A DNA stretch of 64,000 nucleotides from Monodelphis domestica (taxonomy: Eukaryota > Chordata > Mammalia > Didelphimorphia > Didelphidae), in contig NC_077235.1 in the NCBI RefSeq assembly GCF_027887165.1, positions 53,097,895 through 53,161,894 of the forward strand. The letters are read 5' to 3'. Shown in pieces: positions 12,264 through 22,245 of this stretch. The notes beneath the pieces were generated by a model. The model was given only the letters and a program-made list of their open reading frames with translations. It searched no databases and had not been told where the DNA came from. A program made the translations under genes and the position numbers. Each line of letters starts with the position of its first letter. Positions within the stretch are counted from its first letter, which is position 1.

Positions 12264-14994
12264 CTACAGCTACCACCATCATCCTAGAGGCTTCCCTTGT
12301 AAAAAGAAGTAACCATTAAACAAAGCAGATTAACACACTAGCCTTGGAAGGCAATGGAGCCTTGCTGAGCACCTTCAGCCCACAGCCCTTTGGCAGCGAG
12401 GGCATGCTTCACTGTCAGGCCTCTGAGGTCACAGTTGGTCACTGCATTGATCAGAGTTCCTCACAGGGCTATTGTCCAGGAACAGGCTTTGTAAACGTCA
12501 AAACCCTGGAGAAACAGGAGCTGCTTGTGCTTCTGGAAGGTCAGAAATCCTTCCTGTGTACATGTGCCAGACTCTCCCAGATCACCAGCCTGGCTTTGGG
12601 AAGGAAGAACAATGCCCTGTGCTAAGTGATGGGCTGTAGTTCCGGCTAGGGTGACTGGAGTTATAAGAACATCTCCCATCTCATTTTTCCAATATTTTCA
12701 GGCTGACAAAGCACTTCCCTCACAAGCCTTCAGAGGAGTGAGTGCAAAGACTGTAGCCACCATTGTGGAGAGGAGGAAGCAAGTCACAGAGAAGGAAGTG
12801 ACTTGTTCAGCACAGAACAGGTAGTAAGCAGCAAAGCAAAATGAAATGATCCCATCCATCCCAAGGAAGTCAAACACAGAAACATCCCAGATATACTAGA
12901 GCAGGCAAAGGGGGCCTTTTTGTAGCAGCAAACAATTGGAAGAAAAAAGACATCCATTGGTCGGGGACCGTCCGGATGAAATGTGGTACACGACTGCTCT
13001 TTAAGAAAATAATGAATGGGAAGAATCCTGAGTAACACAGGAAGGCCTACGTGGTCAGCTGTGGGTCAAAACAAGCAGAACCCAACAAACAGTGAGTGCA
13101 ATCTACAACAAAGGAAGCCCCCAAGCCCCACTCAAATGAAAGCTTTGTCTTTGTCATGAGCAATGAAGTGGGGGCCTACGAGGGCAGAATGCTATATCTG
13201 ATGTCAGATGGGGCTGCTGTGTCCCAGGGTTTTGCTGAACTGTTTTTCTTTGTTATGAGTGGGGGGAGTGGTATGTCCACAAATGGCTCTAAGGCAAAAA
13301 TGAAAGGCGGTGTCAAGAAAACACTGATCTTGAAAAGGGGGAATGGGTTGCTTTGGGAGGGTGGACTTCCCATTAGTGAAGATCTTCAGAAAAGGTAGGA
13401 ATTTTTTTTGAACAGTGGAAAAGTTCTAGAGATCCCTATTCATGGACTCTTCAGTTTGACAGCTCCAATACCCTGCTTCTCCCTCCCCAATACCACCCCA
13501 AGCATACCCACTCTCACGGCTCACTCTCTATCAATGCCCAACTACAGATATGACCAATAATGCAACACTGGGAAGCGAGCTGGGTGTCAGGAAAGTTTGG
13601 AAGGGACAGTCAGGGTGCAAGAACCTCTCCCATGCCACACGAGCCTCCCTCCCTGCTTTGTCTAAGTCTAGCAACAGTCCTGGCCCAAGAGGCTCATGGG
13701 GGCCTTGGGGATCTTTCAGAATGTCGGCCCAGCTCATCTTAATTCCATTACAATATACAATCGGGCAGCCTTCTTTGCTGATGTCTCCCACTCTTTTCTA
13801 CAGGGCCCTCCACTCCCCACCCCATCCTGTAGTTTAAGGGCAGCCAAGGTCCCAACAGAGTCACAAAGTGCTTTGCGCTCCATCCCACAGAATGAACAGC
13901 CGGCACAGATCTGCACCTTCAAACAGCCCTCCCCTCTCCCTTTCGAGAACAATGTGCTTCAGCTCATCCTCTAATAATGGGGTCTTCGTTCCTGCAAAGC
14001 TCAGAGAATCCGCTGTCCCTCGGCCTGGGGCACGGGCTCCGGAGGGGGGGGGGGGGGGAGAACTGGCCTCGAGGATGGAGAATAGACAGCAGGACCTCTT
14101 GTTCCCAGGCTGGGGACTCTCGGGAGTCTGGAGGCAGCCAGGGACTACAAAGACGGAGTTTTTCTCCTCGGGAAACACCCTTTCTCTGCTGCTCCATAGC
14201 TGCTGCACTCTCAGTCTAGGGAGTCACTGGCTGCAAGGAGGGCCAGCATGAGAGCATCCGGCTCGGAATCGGGGCGATTTGGGACAGACAGCCTCCTTCC
14301 CCCCCCCCTCCGGGCCTCAGTTTCCCATCTCTAAAATTGAAAAGGTCTGACTACGATGGTCTCTAAGGTGCCTGCGGTTCTGGACCTTACAAACCACTCC
14401 CCCCTCCTTTCAAGCTCTGGCCCCAGTCCCAGCCCCACCCCACCCTACCCCCGGGGTAAGTCCGGCCCTCTAGGGGTCGGAGGTCAAGGGTGGAGTCAGC
14501 CAGCCTCCCAAGCATTCCCTTGGGATTGGGTGGCCGGGAAAATAAAGAACTGGATCCCCAAAACCAGCCGCTCCTCCAGGAGCCCTGAAAGGGCTGGGGG
14601 AAAGGGGGGGGGGGTCGGGGTGGCTTGGCCCGCTGCCCCAGTCCCGCTCCTCCCCGAGCCCAAGGTGCAGAGCGGTGGGGCCGAGATTCGGCCAGGTGGC
14701 CGAGCCCGGTGCCCGCCCTCCCTCTCCCATCACCTTGATCTTCTCGCCCTCGATGTCCACCGTCTTCTCCTTGAAGTCCACGCCGATGGTGGCTTCGGTC
14801 TTGTCCGGAAAGGTGCCGCCGCAGAAGCGGAATGTCAGGCACGTCTTGCCCACGTTCGAGTCTCCGATTACGATGATCTTGAAGATGCGGACCTGCACGT
14901 AGTGCTCCATGGCCGCCGAGTCGAGCTCCAGGGAGGCCAGGCTGGCGCCGGCCGTGTCCGAGGAGGAGGCGGTGGCGGCAGCGCGATGCGGCAT
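2380..14994 (-). CDS. RAB33A: RAB33A, Rab-family small GTPase (complete, 2 coding exons)
   Basis: Joining 14994-14734 to 2835-2380 gives a 238-residue Rab GTPase; human RAB33A as I recall it has 237. The GTPase motifs are intact: P-loop GDSNVGKT (44-51), switch I Thr in TEATIGVDF (about 69), WDTAGQE (91-97), NKCD (152-155) and ETSAK (180-184). The tail ends CPC, the CXC signal for double geranylgeranylation that anchors the protein to membranes. RAB33A is known to act on Golgi-derived and post-Golgi vesicles, notably in neurons and immune cells. The start at 14994 is chosen because it places SLELDS at residues 21-26, the same position as in human. The first 20 residues are Ala/Ser-rich and diverged from human, as is usual for Rab N-termini. 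The exon junction is phase 0 (IK|VQVWD). It lies head to head with AIFM1. Alternative: the RAB33B paralogue, but the AIFM1 neighbour and the C-terminal [15 protein letters not shown] argue for RAB33A. Confidence 0.96.
3290..3400 (-). repeat. MIR-type CORE-SINE relic
   Basis: The stretch contains 'gtgacttgctcaaggtcaca' followed by 'cagctagtaagtggcagg', the reverse complement of the MIR middle region. It is old and diverged, and sits in the RAB33A intron. Confidence 0.7.
3440..3760. repeat. Ancient L2/CR1-type LINE relic
   Basis: It has the known pattern 'caaatgccacct...ggaagcttttgt', then 'ctccttgggaaagggattgt', 'agcaaagtacctagcat' and 'cttaataaa', typical of mammalian L2-class 3' ends. It is strongly diverged. 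The family name is from memory of such sequences. Confidence 0.55.
3929..4160 (+). mobile_element. tRNA-headed marsupial SINE (WSINE1/Mar1 type)
   Basis: It begins GGCAGCTAGGTGGTTCAGTG and continues through 'tgtgaccctgggcaagtcac' and 'gcctagccctt' to an A-rich end. Possible target-site copies are GATTCTAT (3914-3921) and GATTCCAT (4162-4169). Inside, the 'ccctgggcaa' segment occurs twice, so part of the body is tandemly duplicated. Confidence 0.85.
4450..4560 (+). repeat. THER1/MIR-type 3' relic
   Basis: It contains 'gggccttagtttcttctata', 'gggctggactcaatgatctct' in shortened form and 'tctgctctgacattttt', the usual 3' half of a therian CORE-SINE. Confidence 0.6.
4599..4672. repeat. (GGAT)n microsatellite
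   Basis: About 18 tetranucleotide units of GGAT with a few one-base variants (GATA, GCAT). Confidence 0.95.
5360..5540 (+). repeat. THER1/MIR-type CORE-SINE relic
   Basis: Recognisable order: 'ttggcattagaagaccta', 'tctccccatctgtaaaatat', 'ttagagtcccttctgcctct'. It is an old copy in the RAB33A intron. Confidence 0.6.
6140..6420 (+). repeat. MIR/MAR1-type CORE-SINEs, overlapping copies
   Basis: Two successive MIR-like middle regions are present ('ctcactttcctaatccgtaa', then 'tgcctcagtttcctcatctg'), followed by a MAR1-like tail ('ttgtactacctacctgacag'). One copy probably lies within or against the other. Confidence 0.65.
6739..6773. repeat. (CA)n microsatellite
   Basis: About 17 uninterrupted CA units. 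Confidence 0.95.
7270..7400 (+). repeat. L2-class LINE relic
   Basis: Pattern 'aatattaagcactggctatg', 'ctgtgctgggcactg', 'ggccctgtcctcacagtct', the usual L2-like block of old mammalian sequence. Confidence 0.55.
7440..7625 (+). repeat. THER1/MIR-type CORE-SINE, nearly complete
   Basis: It runs from 'tccaggagttgaatcctggc' through 'gacctcagtttccccatcat' to 'ggttccttccaactctaaat'. This is the head-to-tail order of a THER1 element. Confidence 0.7.
10533..10687. repeat. Pure (AAGAG)n pentanucleotide array
   Basis: About 31 units of AAGAG, with no interruption from about 10540 to the end. It is pure purine on the plus strand and pure pyrimidine on the other. Its purity marks it as recent. Any open frame across it is only a product of the repeat. 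Confidence 0.97.
11995..12160 (+). repeat. MIR/MAR1-type CORE-SINE
   Basis: It shows 'ctgccacttactagctctgg', 'gcctcagtttcctcttctgt' and 'ccttcctagggctacat' in order. Confidence 0.7.
12223..12263. repeat. (CA)n microsatellite
   Basis: About 19 CA units directly downstream of a CORE-SINE region. Confidence 0.95.
12885..13420 (+). mobile_element. Old 5'-truncated L1 tail
   Basis: The order 'gtagcagcaaacaattggaa', 'gacatccattggtcggg', 'aatgtggtacac' and 'aatgaatgggaagaatcctg' follows the marsupial L1 ORF2 end and 3' UTR, then continues as an L1-like tail ('tgctgaactgtttttctttg'). It is an older, diverged subfamily unlike the younger tails in the intergenic block. Confidence 0.6.
14044..14058. 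repeat. Poly(G) run, 15 bases
   Basis: An uninterrupted G15 sits upstream of the RAB33A exon 1 donor side. A second G11 run lies at 14604-14614. Confidence 0.95.
14310..14400 (+). repeat. THER1/MIR 3' relic beside RAB33A exon 1
   Basis: It contains 'gggcctcagtttcccatctc', 'aaaaggtctgactacgatgg' and 'tctctaaggtgcctgcggtt', an old CORE-SINE tail about 330 bp into the intron from exon 1. Confidence 0.6.
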
Positions 14995-15620
14995 GACCCC
15001 GTGCGCCGGGCCCGAGGGCGGCCTTGGCCGGCCGGCCGGCCGCCACCACACAAAGAAGGGTCCGCCGCCGCGGCTCGCCGGCGCCTCTGGCCGGAGGGTG
15101 TGGGAGTCCCGGCGGGTGGGTGCTGGCGTTGCGGAGCCCGAGGCTCTGTGCGTGCGTGTGCGGGAACGCGCGTGTGTGCGGAGAGCGCGCGTGGTACAAA
15201 AGGCAGACGGCAGGCGGCGAGAGGCGGCGGCGGCCGCGGCGCGTGGGCAGTGCCGAATGGGCAGGTCTAACAATCAGGTGGCGCTCACGGCGGCCGCCGG
15301 TGCCACCACCGCTCTGGCTGCTGCTGCTGCTGCTGTCTAACCTTCGCCTCCCCCGGGGCTAGTAGAGGTGGGAGGGGCCAGCGGGTGTCCCCTCACCAGA
15401 TGTTCGCCACCTCGTACCAGGCTCCGGCCTCCCCCGCTCCCCCAGCTCCCCAGCCCCGTCACACCGAGAGCGCCCCTCGCCCGGGATGCCCAGGACAGTG
15501 GCTCCCATTGGATACCACAGTCAGTTGCCTCTGGCTAGCCAATGGGGACAAGGCCCCGCAAGTGGAGGAAGAGGTAGGGGCGGGGTGTAAAGGAAAGAGC
15601 CTTGGACCTCCGAGTCCAGC
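14590..15620. promoter_or_regulatory. RAB33A: CpG island at the RAB33A 5' end
   Basis: GC-rich, CpG-dense DNA covers exon 1 and about 600 bases upstream of its ATG. Upstream on the RAB33A strand lie a (CTG/CAG)6 tract (15317-15334 as GCT), CCAAT boxes at 15507-15511 on the minus strand and at about 15539-15543 on the plus strand, and a GGGGCGGGG Sp1-type box at about 15577-15585. No TATA box is evident, which fits a CpG-island promoter. The exact start of transcription cannot be read from the sequence. Confidence 0.8.
14734..14994 (-). CDS. RAB33A: RAB33A coding exon 1
   Basis: This exon encodes residues 1-87: the variable N-terminus, the P-loop GDSNVGKT and switch I. Its donor reads AAG|GTGATG on the minus strand, 87 codons after the ATG. 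It lies inside a CpG island. Residue differences from human in the core are conservative ([10 protein letters not shown] against FREKTVEIEG). Confidence 0.94.
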
Positions 15621-17260
15621 CAGAGTTGCGGGCTCTGACCCTAGGTTGCTCTAGGTCCCACCTCCCCTCCTGAGGAGCCACACAGTCACCACCCATCAGT
15701 CGAGAGCCTCAGCAGCTGTGGCACCTGCCTGTCTTCCCACGGGCACGCGGACATGGGATTCAACGTGGGCTTTGGGGCTGGGGAGCTGCTTGGGAGAGGC
15801 TAGGTCAGGCTCCATGCACTGCGATTCAAAATTCACTGAGCTCCTCCAACTCTGGAGGAAGTCATCTGGGAGGGGGGGAGCTCCCTGTCACCCTTGGCAC
15901 TTCTTAATGGGGATGCTGTCAAGGCCGAGGCTGCCTGTTCAAGGGTATTTTGGAGCTGCTGATCTCTGAGGTGCCTCCATACTCTGAAGTTCTATGAGGA
16001 GAGAAGTTGGAAGGGCCCTGCCACTTGGAGAGGCGAGGTGATGCTCTCCAAGGGGGAAGCTGGCATTTGCTGTGCCACCAAAGGAAGACTTTGTTCCCAA
16101 GGAACCATGCCAAGAACTCTACTGTGTCTTCCAACAAGGGGCCTACATACTACAGTGGCAGATCCTCTAAAGGGGGGGGGGGGGCTTCATCTATTGAAGC
16201 CAAGTACTGAATGCCAGGACCGAATTTGCCAAGCATCTCTCTGCCAGGAATTCACTGTGTAGCCTTAGTCAAATCCCTCCCCCGGTCACAACTACAAAAT
16301 GAAGAGGTTTGTTTGCTTGAAACACTTACCTTCTGTCTTAGAACTCCTACTAAGTACTGGTTCCCAGGTAGAAAAGGGGTAAGGCAGGCAACTGGGCCCA
16401 GCTCACACAGTTAGCAAGTGTCCAAGACCAGGTTTGGCCTCCCGTCTCTAGGCCTGGTAGTATCAGTTCTAAGAGGACTGGCTGATCTTAAAGATCCCTT
16501 CCAACCACAGCTCCCATGCCCTTGGTGTCAAAGCCTTAATTTCTAGGAAGCCATCTTTTCCTTGGAACATGGTGAATGGGAGCAGCTTTCACAAGGGCAA
16601 GTGGCCAAAGCTTCTGGCTGCCCTCTGGCTTCTGGCCAAGTGCAACTAACTGCCTTCCCACTTGTAGCCCTGGTCTAGCCCAGCCATTAACTGGGTGAGA
16701 ATTTCATCAAAGTCCATCACTTGCCCACATCCTTCTTTTGGAAGACATCCTTTCTTTCATTGAGGTACTAGGTCACGGATTCAATCTCCCCATGGGTCAG
16801 CTGAGCTCTTCTCCAGGGTCATAAGATGATCCCCATGGGGACAGAGTGGTGCAAACCACCCCCAGGACTGCTGTCAGCCTGCTGCAAAGACAGTGTCCCA
16901 GGCTCATCTTTGTAGAGAAAGAACTGCATTATTGGAAACATGATAAAGTCCCATTTAAACAAAACAGCTGGAGGATGGGGTGCTCTGGTTAATAAGTTAT
17001 TTAACAGAGAGTTATCCTATATATGCTGATGAAGAGTCACCATACATACCACACACAGAACATTCAATGAGCAAAGAATTGGAATCCAATAAAATCCACA
17101 ATAAAATGATACTGAGGAGAAGTCTATCTAGCTTTGCAGAAGATTGTTATGCTCTGGATTGCAAATACCAGGGAATTTGCTCTCTTTGAACACAATGTAC
17201 AGATGCTCATCACACTATGTTGGTATGTGGTTGAAAAGATCAGGGTGCATGACCTAAAAG
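15620..17260. other. Intergenic, no gene recognised
   Basis: This holds one diverged SINE (16323-16459) and a G13 run (16172-16184). A 69-codon open frame at 16980-17189 has no recognisable similarity and no promoter or splice context. The rest is unassigned. Confidence 0.6.
16323..16459 (-). mobile_element. Diverged tRNA-headed SINE
   Basis: In reverse it shows the family body: 'cttaccttctgtcttagaac' (tail side), 'agctcacacagttagcaagt' and 'ctcccgtctctaggcctgg'. The head is missing. Confidence 0.75.
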
Positions 17261-17261
17261 G

Positions 17262-17660
17262 AAAATGATAAGTGTTGGAGGAGATATGGGAAAATTGGGA
17301 TACTAATACACTGCTGGTGGAGTGTGAACTGATACAGCCATGCTGGAGGGCAATATGGAAGCAGGCTCAAAGGACCATAAAATTATGCATGCCCTTTAAC
17401 TCAAAAATCCTTAATTATAAATAAATAAAAATATAAATAATTTTAAAAATAAATATAAATAAATAAATAAATAAAAGCCCCAGGATAATGGATGTGACAG
17501 GGCAAAACAGAAAGAACATGAACTAGGAAATAAGACTCAGCTTAACAGCCCAACTGGGTCTGTATCCCAAAGAGATCAGAGATAAGGAGAAAAGACCTAT
17601 CCATACCAAAATACTTGTAGCAGCTCTTGTTATAGTGGTAAAGAACTAGAAACCTGGGGG
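17262..17660 (+). mobile_element. L1 tail interrupted by a copied 82-bp segment
   Basis: L1 ORF2-end sequence runs from 'aagtgttggaggagatatgg' to 'catgccctttaactcaaaaa', breaks into an AT-rich tract and an 82-bp foreign segment (17476-17557), then resumes as 'gtctgtatcccaaagagatc'. The marsupial L1 family normally reads straight from 'ccctttgacccagcaatacc' into the second part. Confidence 0.75.
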
Positions 17661-17666
17661 GTGTTG

Positions 17667-17935
17667 TAAATTTTAGATTTACTCCACCCTGCTTAGTCTA
17701 GCAATCAGGAAAGAATACATCCCTACTTAAGGATTAAGTGTTGAGAAGGATGGCCTATGACTGACATGTGCTAGCAAGTGACAAATCAAAAACAACTGAC
17801 AGACCCCCTGGGCTGTCCAAAGTCAAGCTTAAGATACCATTGGTACATGTGAGACGCAGGAAGTGATGTTAAAAAAAGTCTATATATTCGCATCACTTCC
17901 TCTTGCTGGTCTCTTTTTGGTAGCGTAGGTGTGGA

Positions 17936-17994
<59 letters not shown>

Positions 17995-18090
17995 CCCAAA
18001 TGAAGCTCCCAAAAAGATAACAGTATTCACTGTCTAGAGAGTTAAGATAAGCCAAGCTGGTATGGGCACAGGACAGTAAGTACAGGTAAC
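17667..18090 (+). mobile_element. LTR-like fossil (solo LTR candidate)
   Basis: It begins TGTTGTAAATTTTAGATTTA, has a TATATAT-type box near 17881 and a 53-bp (CT)n tract at 17939-17991, and may end at 'caggtaaca'. The start resembles the second LTR-like fossil near 25.5 kb. I see no target-site copies and no internal viral region, and the 3' boundary is uncertain. It is an old, inactive element whose family cannot be fixed here. Confidence 0.35.
17939..17991. repeat. (CT)n microsatellite
   Basis: Twenty-six uninterrupted CT units inside the LTR-like segment. Confidence 0.95.
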
Positions 18091-18129
18091 ATTCTAGATA
18101 GCCAGGGGGAAAATAAGACAAACCCCCAG

Positions 18130-18402
18130 AATCAGCCTGTTGTGGTAGGGATGACCCTGGCCCAGAGGTTCAGTCTATTCCAGGCCCCACTCTGCCACAT
18201 GCCAGCCACATTAGCTTGGACAAGGAACTTTCTGCACCTGAGCCATAGACACCCCAGCCCCAGGATAATGGATGTGACAGGGCAAAACAGAAAGAACATG
18301 AACTAGGAAATAAGACTCAGCTTAACAGCCCAACTGGCACAAATCACAATTTGTCTGGGCCTCCGTTTCCATTTCTTTAAAAGGATGGGTTTGGACTAGA
18401 TC
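18130..18402 (+). repeat. THER1/MIR-type CORE-SINE, source of the copied segment
   Basis: It runs 'ccactctgccacatgccagc', then a segment (18256-18337) identical to 17476-17557, then 'gtctgggcctccgtttccat' and 'gatgggtttggactagatca'. The segment reads into the SINE tail here without a visible break, so this looks like the original location of the duplicated 82 bp. Confidence 0.5.
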
Positions 18403-18656
18403 AAGACTTCTTCACCTTTTGTGTTATGGATCCCTTTAACAATCTAGCAAAGTCTATGTCCCTCAGATTAATATTCTTAAATGCATAAAATTAAATATAT
18501 AGGGTTACAAAGGCAACCAATTATATTGAAATATAATTTCAATATAAATATATTTTATATTGATATAAATATATTTATTAAAAAATATAAATATAAAAAA
18601 AAGTAATCAGAAAATTTTACAAACAAGTTCATGGGCCTCAGGTTAAGAATCTCTGT
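18403..18656 (+). mobile_element. hAT-type nonautonomous DNA transposon relic
   Basis: The left end CAAGACTTCTTCACCTTTTG and the right end GGTTAAGAATCTCTG form imperfect terminal inverted repeats. Between them are 'tatggatccctttaacaatc' and 'gggttacaaaggcaaccaat', a known old mammalian hAT-like pattern, expanded by AT-rich slippage. No clear 8-bp target copies remain. Confidence 0.5.
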
Positions 18657-18659
18657 CCT

Positions 18660-18860
18660 ACTGTCTGCCCTTTGATCCAGCCATAGCACTGCTGGGTTTG
18701 TATCCCAAAGAAATAATAAAGAAAAATACCAGAATATTCATAGCTAAATAAACCTATTCAAATGGAGGGGGAAATAATAAAATACTTTACAACCTAAAAA
18801 AAAAGAATATTCATCGCTGCACTCTTTGTGGTGGCAAAAAAATTGGATTCGTCCTAAGGA
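18660..18860 (+). mobile_element. Short L1 tail fragments
   Basis: 'gccctttgatccagccatag', 'gtttgtatcccaaag' and 'gcactctttgtggtggcaaa' are marsupial L1 ORF2-end motifs, split by an A-rich insertion. Confidence 0.6.
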
Positions 18861-19943
18861 GATAATGAGAGAAAAGCACCAGCAAATGACAAAATGGATA
18901 GTCTGCCCCATTTAGATCTTGTCCCTAACCAAGTATACTCTAATGGCCAGGCCTGAAAGGGGACTACTCCCACTTCATTCCTCACTAAAGGAAATGGACT
19001 TAGAAGAAGGAATGGGCCTGGACCTGTCATTTCATTGAAATGCACAACTCCCTCTGTCAATGAAAGTCAGCACCTCCTCTGCTGCTTCTAGTCTTATAAA
19101 GCTACCAGAGGCCTAGGGTTACTGAGTCTATGTGTCAGAGGTAGGACTGGAACCCAGGTCTTTGTGATTACTAGCCAGGCTCTCTACTTACTTAGACACT
19201 GCTTCTAGTAGCACTGAGGAAATAAAAAATAAAATAAAAAAAACAAGGGAAGATCCCAGTGGGATTCAGGCTAGTTAAAGAGGTCTGTCAGTGTCACAAT
19301 GAGCAGCTTGCCCATCTTCTTGGCATGGGGGAGACACAAATAGAAGATGAAGACAAACCCTGCTCTCAAGGAGCTTGGCAATCAGGATAGCCTATCACTC
19401 TGTAGATACTGAGCAGGGCATCCAGCCACACAGCCATAGTCTGTGCTGGGCCCTCAGATGTACCAGGTTAAGCACCGACTCACCCAGGAGACCATGAGAG
19501 CTGGCAGGTCTTCCTCCAAGTTGTCAGAGAAGTCTGGGGCTCACAGTATGAGGGTCAAGACTCAAACATTCTCAAGCTGATGGTCAGGACCTGGAATTTT
19601 CTAGCTGTGTCCAACATGCCTAGAAGATGAAAATTAAATACCGCTATTAGACGTGGTTTAGCACACAGTGACAGACATTTTTAGACCTGGCCACCATGTG
19701 ACTGCTTTGTTTGACTATGCAGATCTGTGATCAGAAAGGACTTTTTTAATTTAGGGAAGGGATCTGGAAGGAAGAGAGGAACTAGAAATAAGGAGGCCAA
19801 AAAAAGAAAAAGAAAGAAAACGGGCTATTGTAGCATTTTTTAAAGCAAAAATTAGAACAGAAGAAGGTTCTGGAAACACAGACAAGCAGGACAGCTTTGA
19901 AACTAATATGTTGAATTATATTCTTTTTTAAAACTGCAAACAG

Positions 19944-20120
19944 AGGCAGCTGGGTAATGGAAAGAGTGTCAGGCCCAGAGTCAAGAAGACCTAGATTTAA
20001 ATCTGGCCTCAGACAAGTGCTAGCTGTGATACCCTGGGCAAGTCATCTAACCTCTGTTGCCTAGCCCTTATGGCTCTCCTGTCTTAGAAGTGAATTCTAA
20101 GACAAAAGGAAAGTGTTTAA
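19944..20120 (+). mobile_element. tRNA-headed marsupial SINE
   Basis: It begins GAGGCAGCTGGGTAATGG, passes 'ctggcctcagacaagtgcta' and 'accctgggcaagtcatctaa', and ends 'ttctaagacaaaaggaaagt' plus an AT-rich tail. Confidence 0.85.
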
Positions 20121-20529
20121 ATAATAATAATAATGATGAAAATGCACATAATAGAGATTCATGACTTCATGAACAATCTGTTTTTCTATTCTGTGTCTAT
20201 GGAAATATTGTGTCTGATGTTTGTCAGGTACGGAAAAACAAAAAAAATTAAAACAAGTTATAAAAAGAATCTAATTGATAAAGAATCAGTTCATTTCCTC
20301 CCTGTCAAATGAAGGGGTTGAACTCAATGGCCTCTGATATCCCTTTTCTGCTCAAAATCTTGAAGCTGAGGCCCTCTCCGGATCTAACACCTAGCAAGTA
20401 TTTAGGACAGTACAGAAATGAACTGTTTAATTCCACTGTGGTTTTTTTTCCAAGCAAAATCAGTTTAACATTTTAAGGAGTAAAAAGATTTTAAAATGTC
20501 ATATTTAAAATATTTTATTCAAGTTCCTG

Positions 20530-22072
20530 GGTAGGCAGGGCCAATAAAATTAAAATGATAATCCTTCCCAGACTAATCTACTTATTCAATGCTATCCCAA
20601 TTAAATTACAAAAAAATTATTTTAATGAACTAGAAAAAATAATAACAAAATTCATTTGAAAGAACAAAAGGTCAAGAATATCAGAAGAATTAATGAAAAT
20701 GTAAAGGTTTAGCAATGCCAGATTTTTAATTATATTATAGAATAGTAATTATCAAAGTTATCTGGTACTAGCTAAGAAATAGAAAAGTAGATAAGTGAAA
20801 CTGAACAGACATACAACAAATAATTGTAAAAGATTATAGCAGCTTTATGTTTGACAAAAGTAAAGATCCAAATTTTTGGAATAAGATTCAGTAAATGGTA
20901 AAAACTGTTGGGAAAACTAGAAAGCAATTTGGAAGAAATTAGATATAGACCAATATCTTATACTACTTACTGAGATAAGAAAAATGGATAGGGAATATTT
21001 CATAATTAAAATAATTAATCTAATAATTAGATATTAGCAAATTAGAAGAACTGGGAATATATTACTATCATCTTCGTGGTTAGGAGAACTATTTATGAAT
21101 AAACTAGAAATAGAGAGCATTGTAAGATCTAAAATGGATAATTAGGAATACATTAAATTGAAAATGTTTTGTACAAATAAAACTAAGGTAGCCAAGATTA
21201 GAAGGAAAGCAGGAAATGGGGGGGGGGTGTAGGCAGTTTCTTGGATTGAGGTCTTATATCTAAATTAGAGAACTTTTGTCAAATATATAAAAAAGGGATA
21301 TTCCCCAATTGATAAATGGTCAAAATATATGAACACAGTTTTTGGATGAAGAAATCAAAGCTATATGTAACTATATGAAAATCATCATTTGATGTTCTAA
21401 ATCATTATTGATTAGAGAAATGCAAATAAAAACAACTCTGAGATATCTCATACCAATCAGACTGGTTAAAATGACAAATGTTGGAGAGGACGTGAAAAAA
21501 TGGAGACACTAATACACTGTTGGTGGAACAGTAAACTGATCCAGCCATGACAGCAATCTGGAATTATGCTCAAATTGTTATAAAACTGAGTATAGCTTTT
21601 GACTCAGCAATACCACTATTAGTTTTATTTTCAAAAATGATCAATGAAAATGGAAAAGAAACTATATGTTCTAAAATATATAAAAGCAGCTTTCTTTGTG
21701 GTAGCACAGACCTGGAAATTGAAGGGATGCCCATCAATTGAGGGATGACTAAACGAGCTGTGGCATATAATTGTGATGGCATACTACTGAGCATTATGTA
21801 ATGATGGACAGGTTAATCCTGGAAAGACCTACATGAAATTATGAAGAGTGAAACAAACAACAAGAAAATATTGCTTAAAGAATGGCTTGTATATATGTAT
21901 GTTCATGTACAGAGAAAGAACTGATAAATAGAAATAGGCAAGACATAATTTTATACATACATAGATCTTTTTGTCAAATGATGTCTTCTCTAATGGGAGG
22001 AGGGGAGGGAGGGAGGGAGGGAGTTAACTGCATACTGAAATGTAACAAACAAAAAAAATTTAATAAAATACA
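20530..22072 (+). mobile_element. 5'-truncated L1, ORF2 end and 3' UTR
   Basis: It has L1 ORF2 C-terminal sequence ('aattcatttgaaagaacaaa', 'aacaactctgagatatctca', 'gacactaatacactgttggt') and ends with a 3' UTR carrying 'gatgtcttctctaatgggag' and 'aatttaataaaat'. The frame is broken many times. It represents a different tail subfamily from the copy at 23.4-24.5 kb. Confidence 0.85.
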
Positions 22073-22245
22073 TTCTGTACTGAAGCCTTTTTATCTTTTA
22101 TACCACAATATTGCCTGTTCTACCCTCCTTCCTCCTCCCACCCCTCAGTTATCTCTTGTAACAAAAAGAAATAACTCAACAAAGGTAACAAATTTTTATC
22201 TGGCCAGGTCTGACAATGACATTGTACTCATATCAACCCTTTTCC

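Larger units (their letters stand above)
2836..14733 (-). other. RAB33A: RAB33A intron, 11.9 kb
   Basis: The interval is bounded by GTGATG at the donor and CTTACAG at the acceptor. It holds no recognisable exon. Visible contents are one complete tRNA-headed SINE, many old MIR/THER1/L2 relics, one old L1 tail and several microsatellites, listed separately. The stretches at about 9.0-10.5 kb and 13.4-14.3 kb show no repeat I can name and are the likeliest places for non-coding regulatory elements, but nothing specific can be supported. Confidence 0.85.

Noticed and set aside
14356-15270. A 304-codon plus-strand open frame over RAB33A exon 1
   Set aside because: It is antisense to a clear exon in CpG-rich DNA, has no recognisable domain and is explained by the GC bias and the coding strand opposite.
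16980-17189. 69-codon open frame in the intergenic block
   Set aside because: No similarity recognised, no splice or promoter context, and the length is expected by chance in AT-rich DNA.
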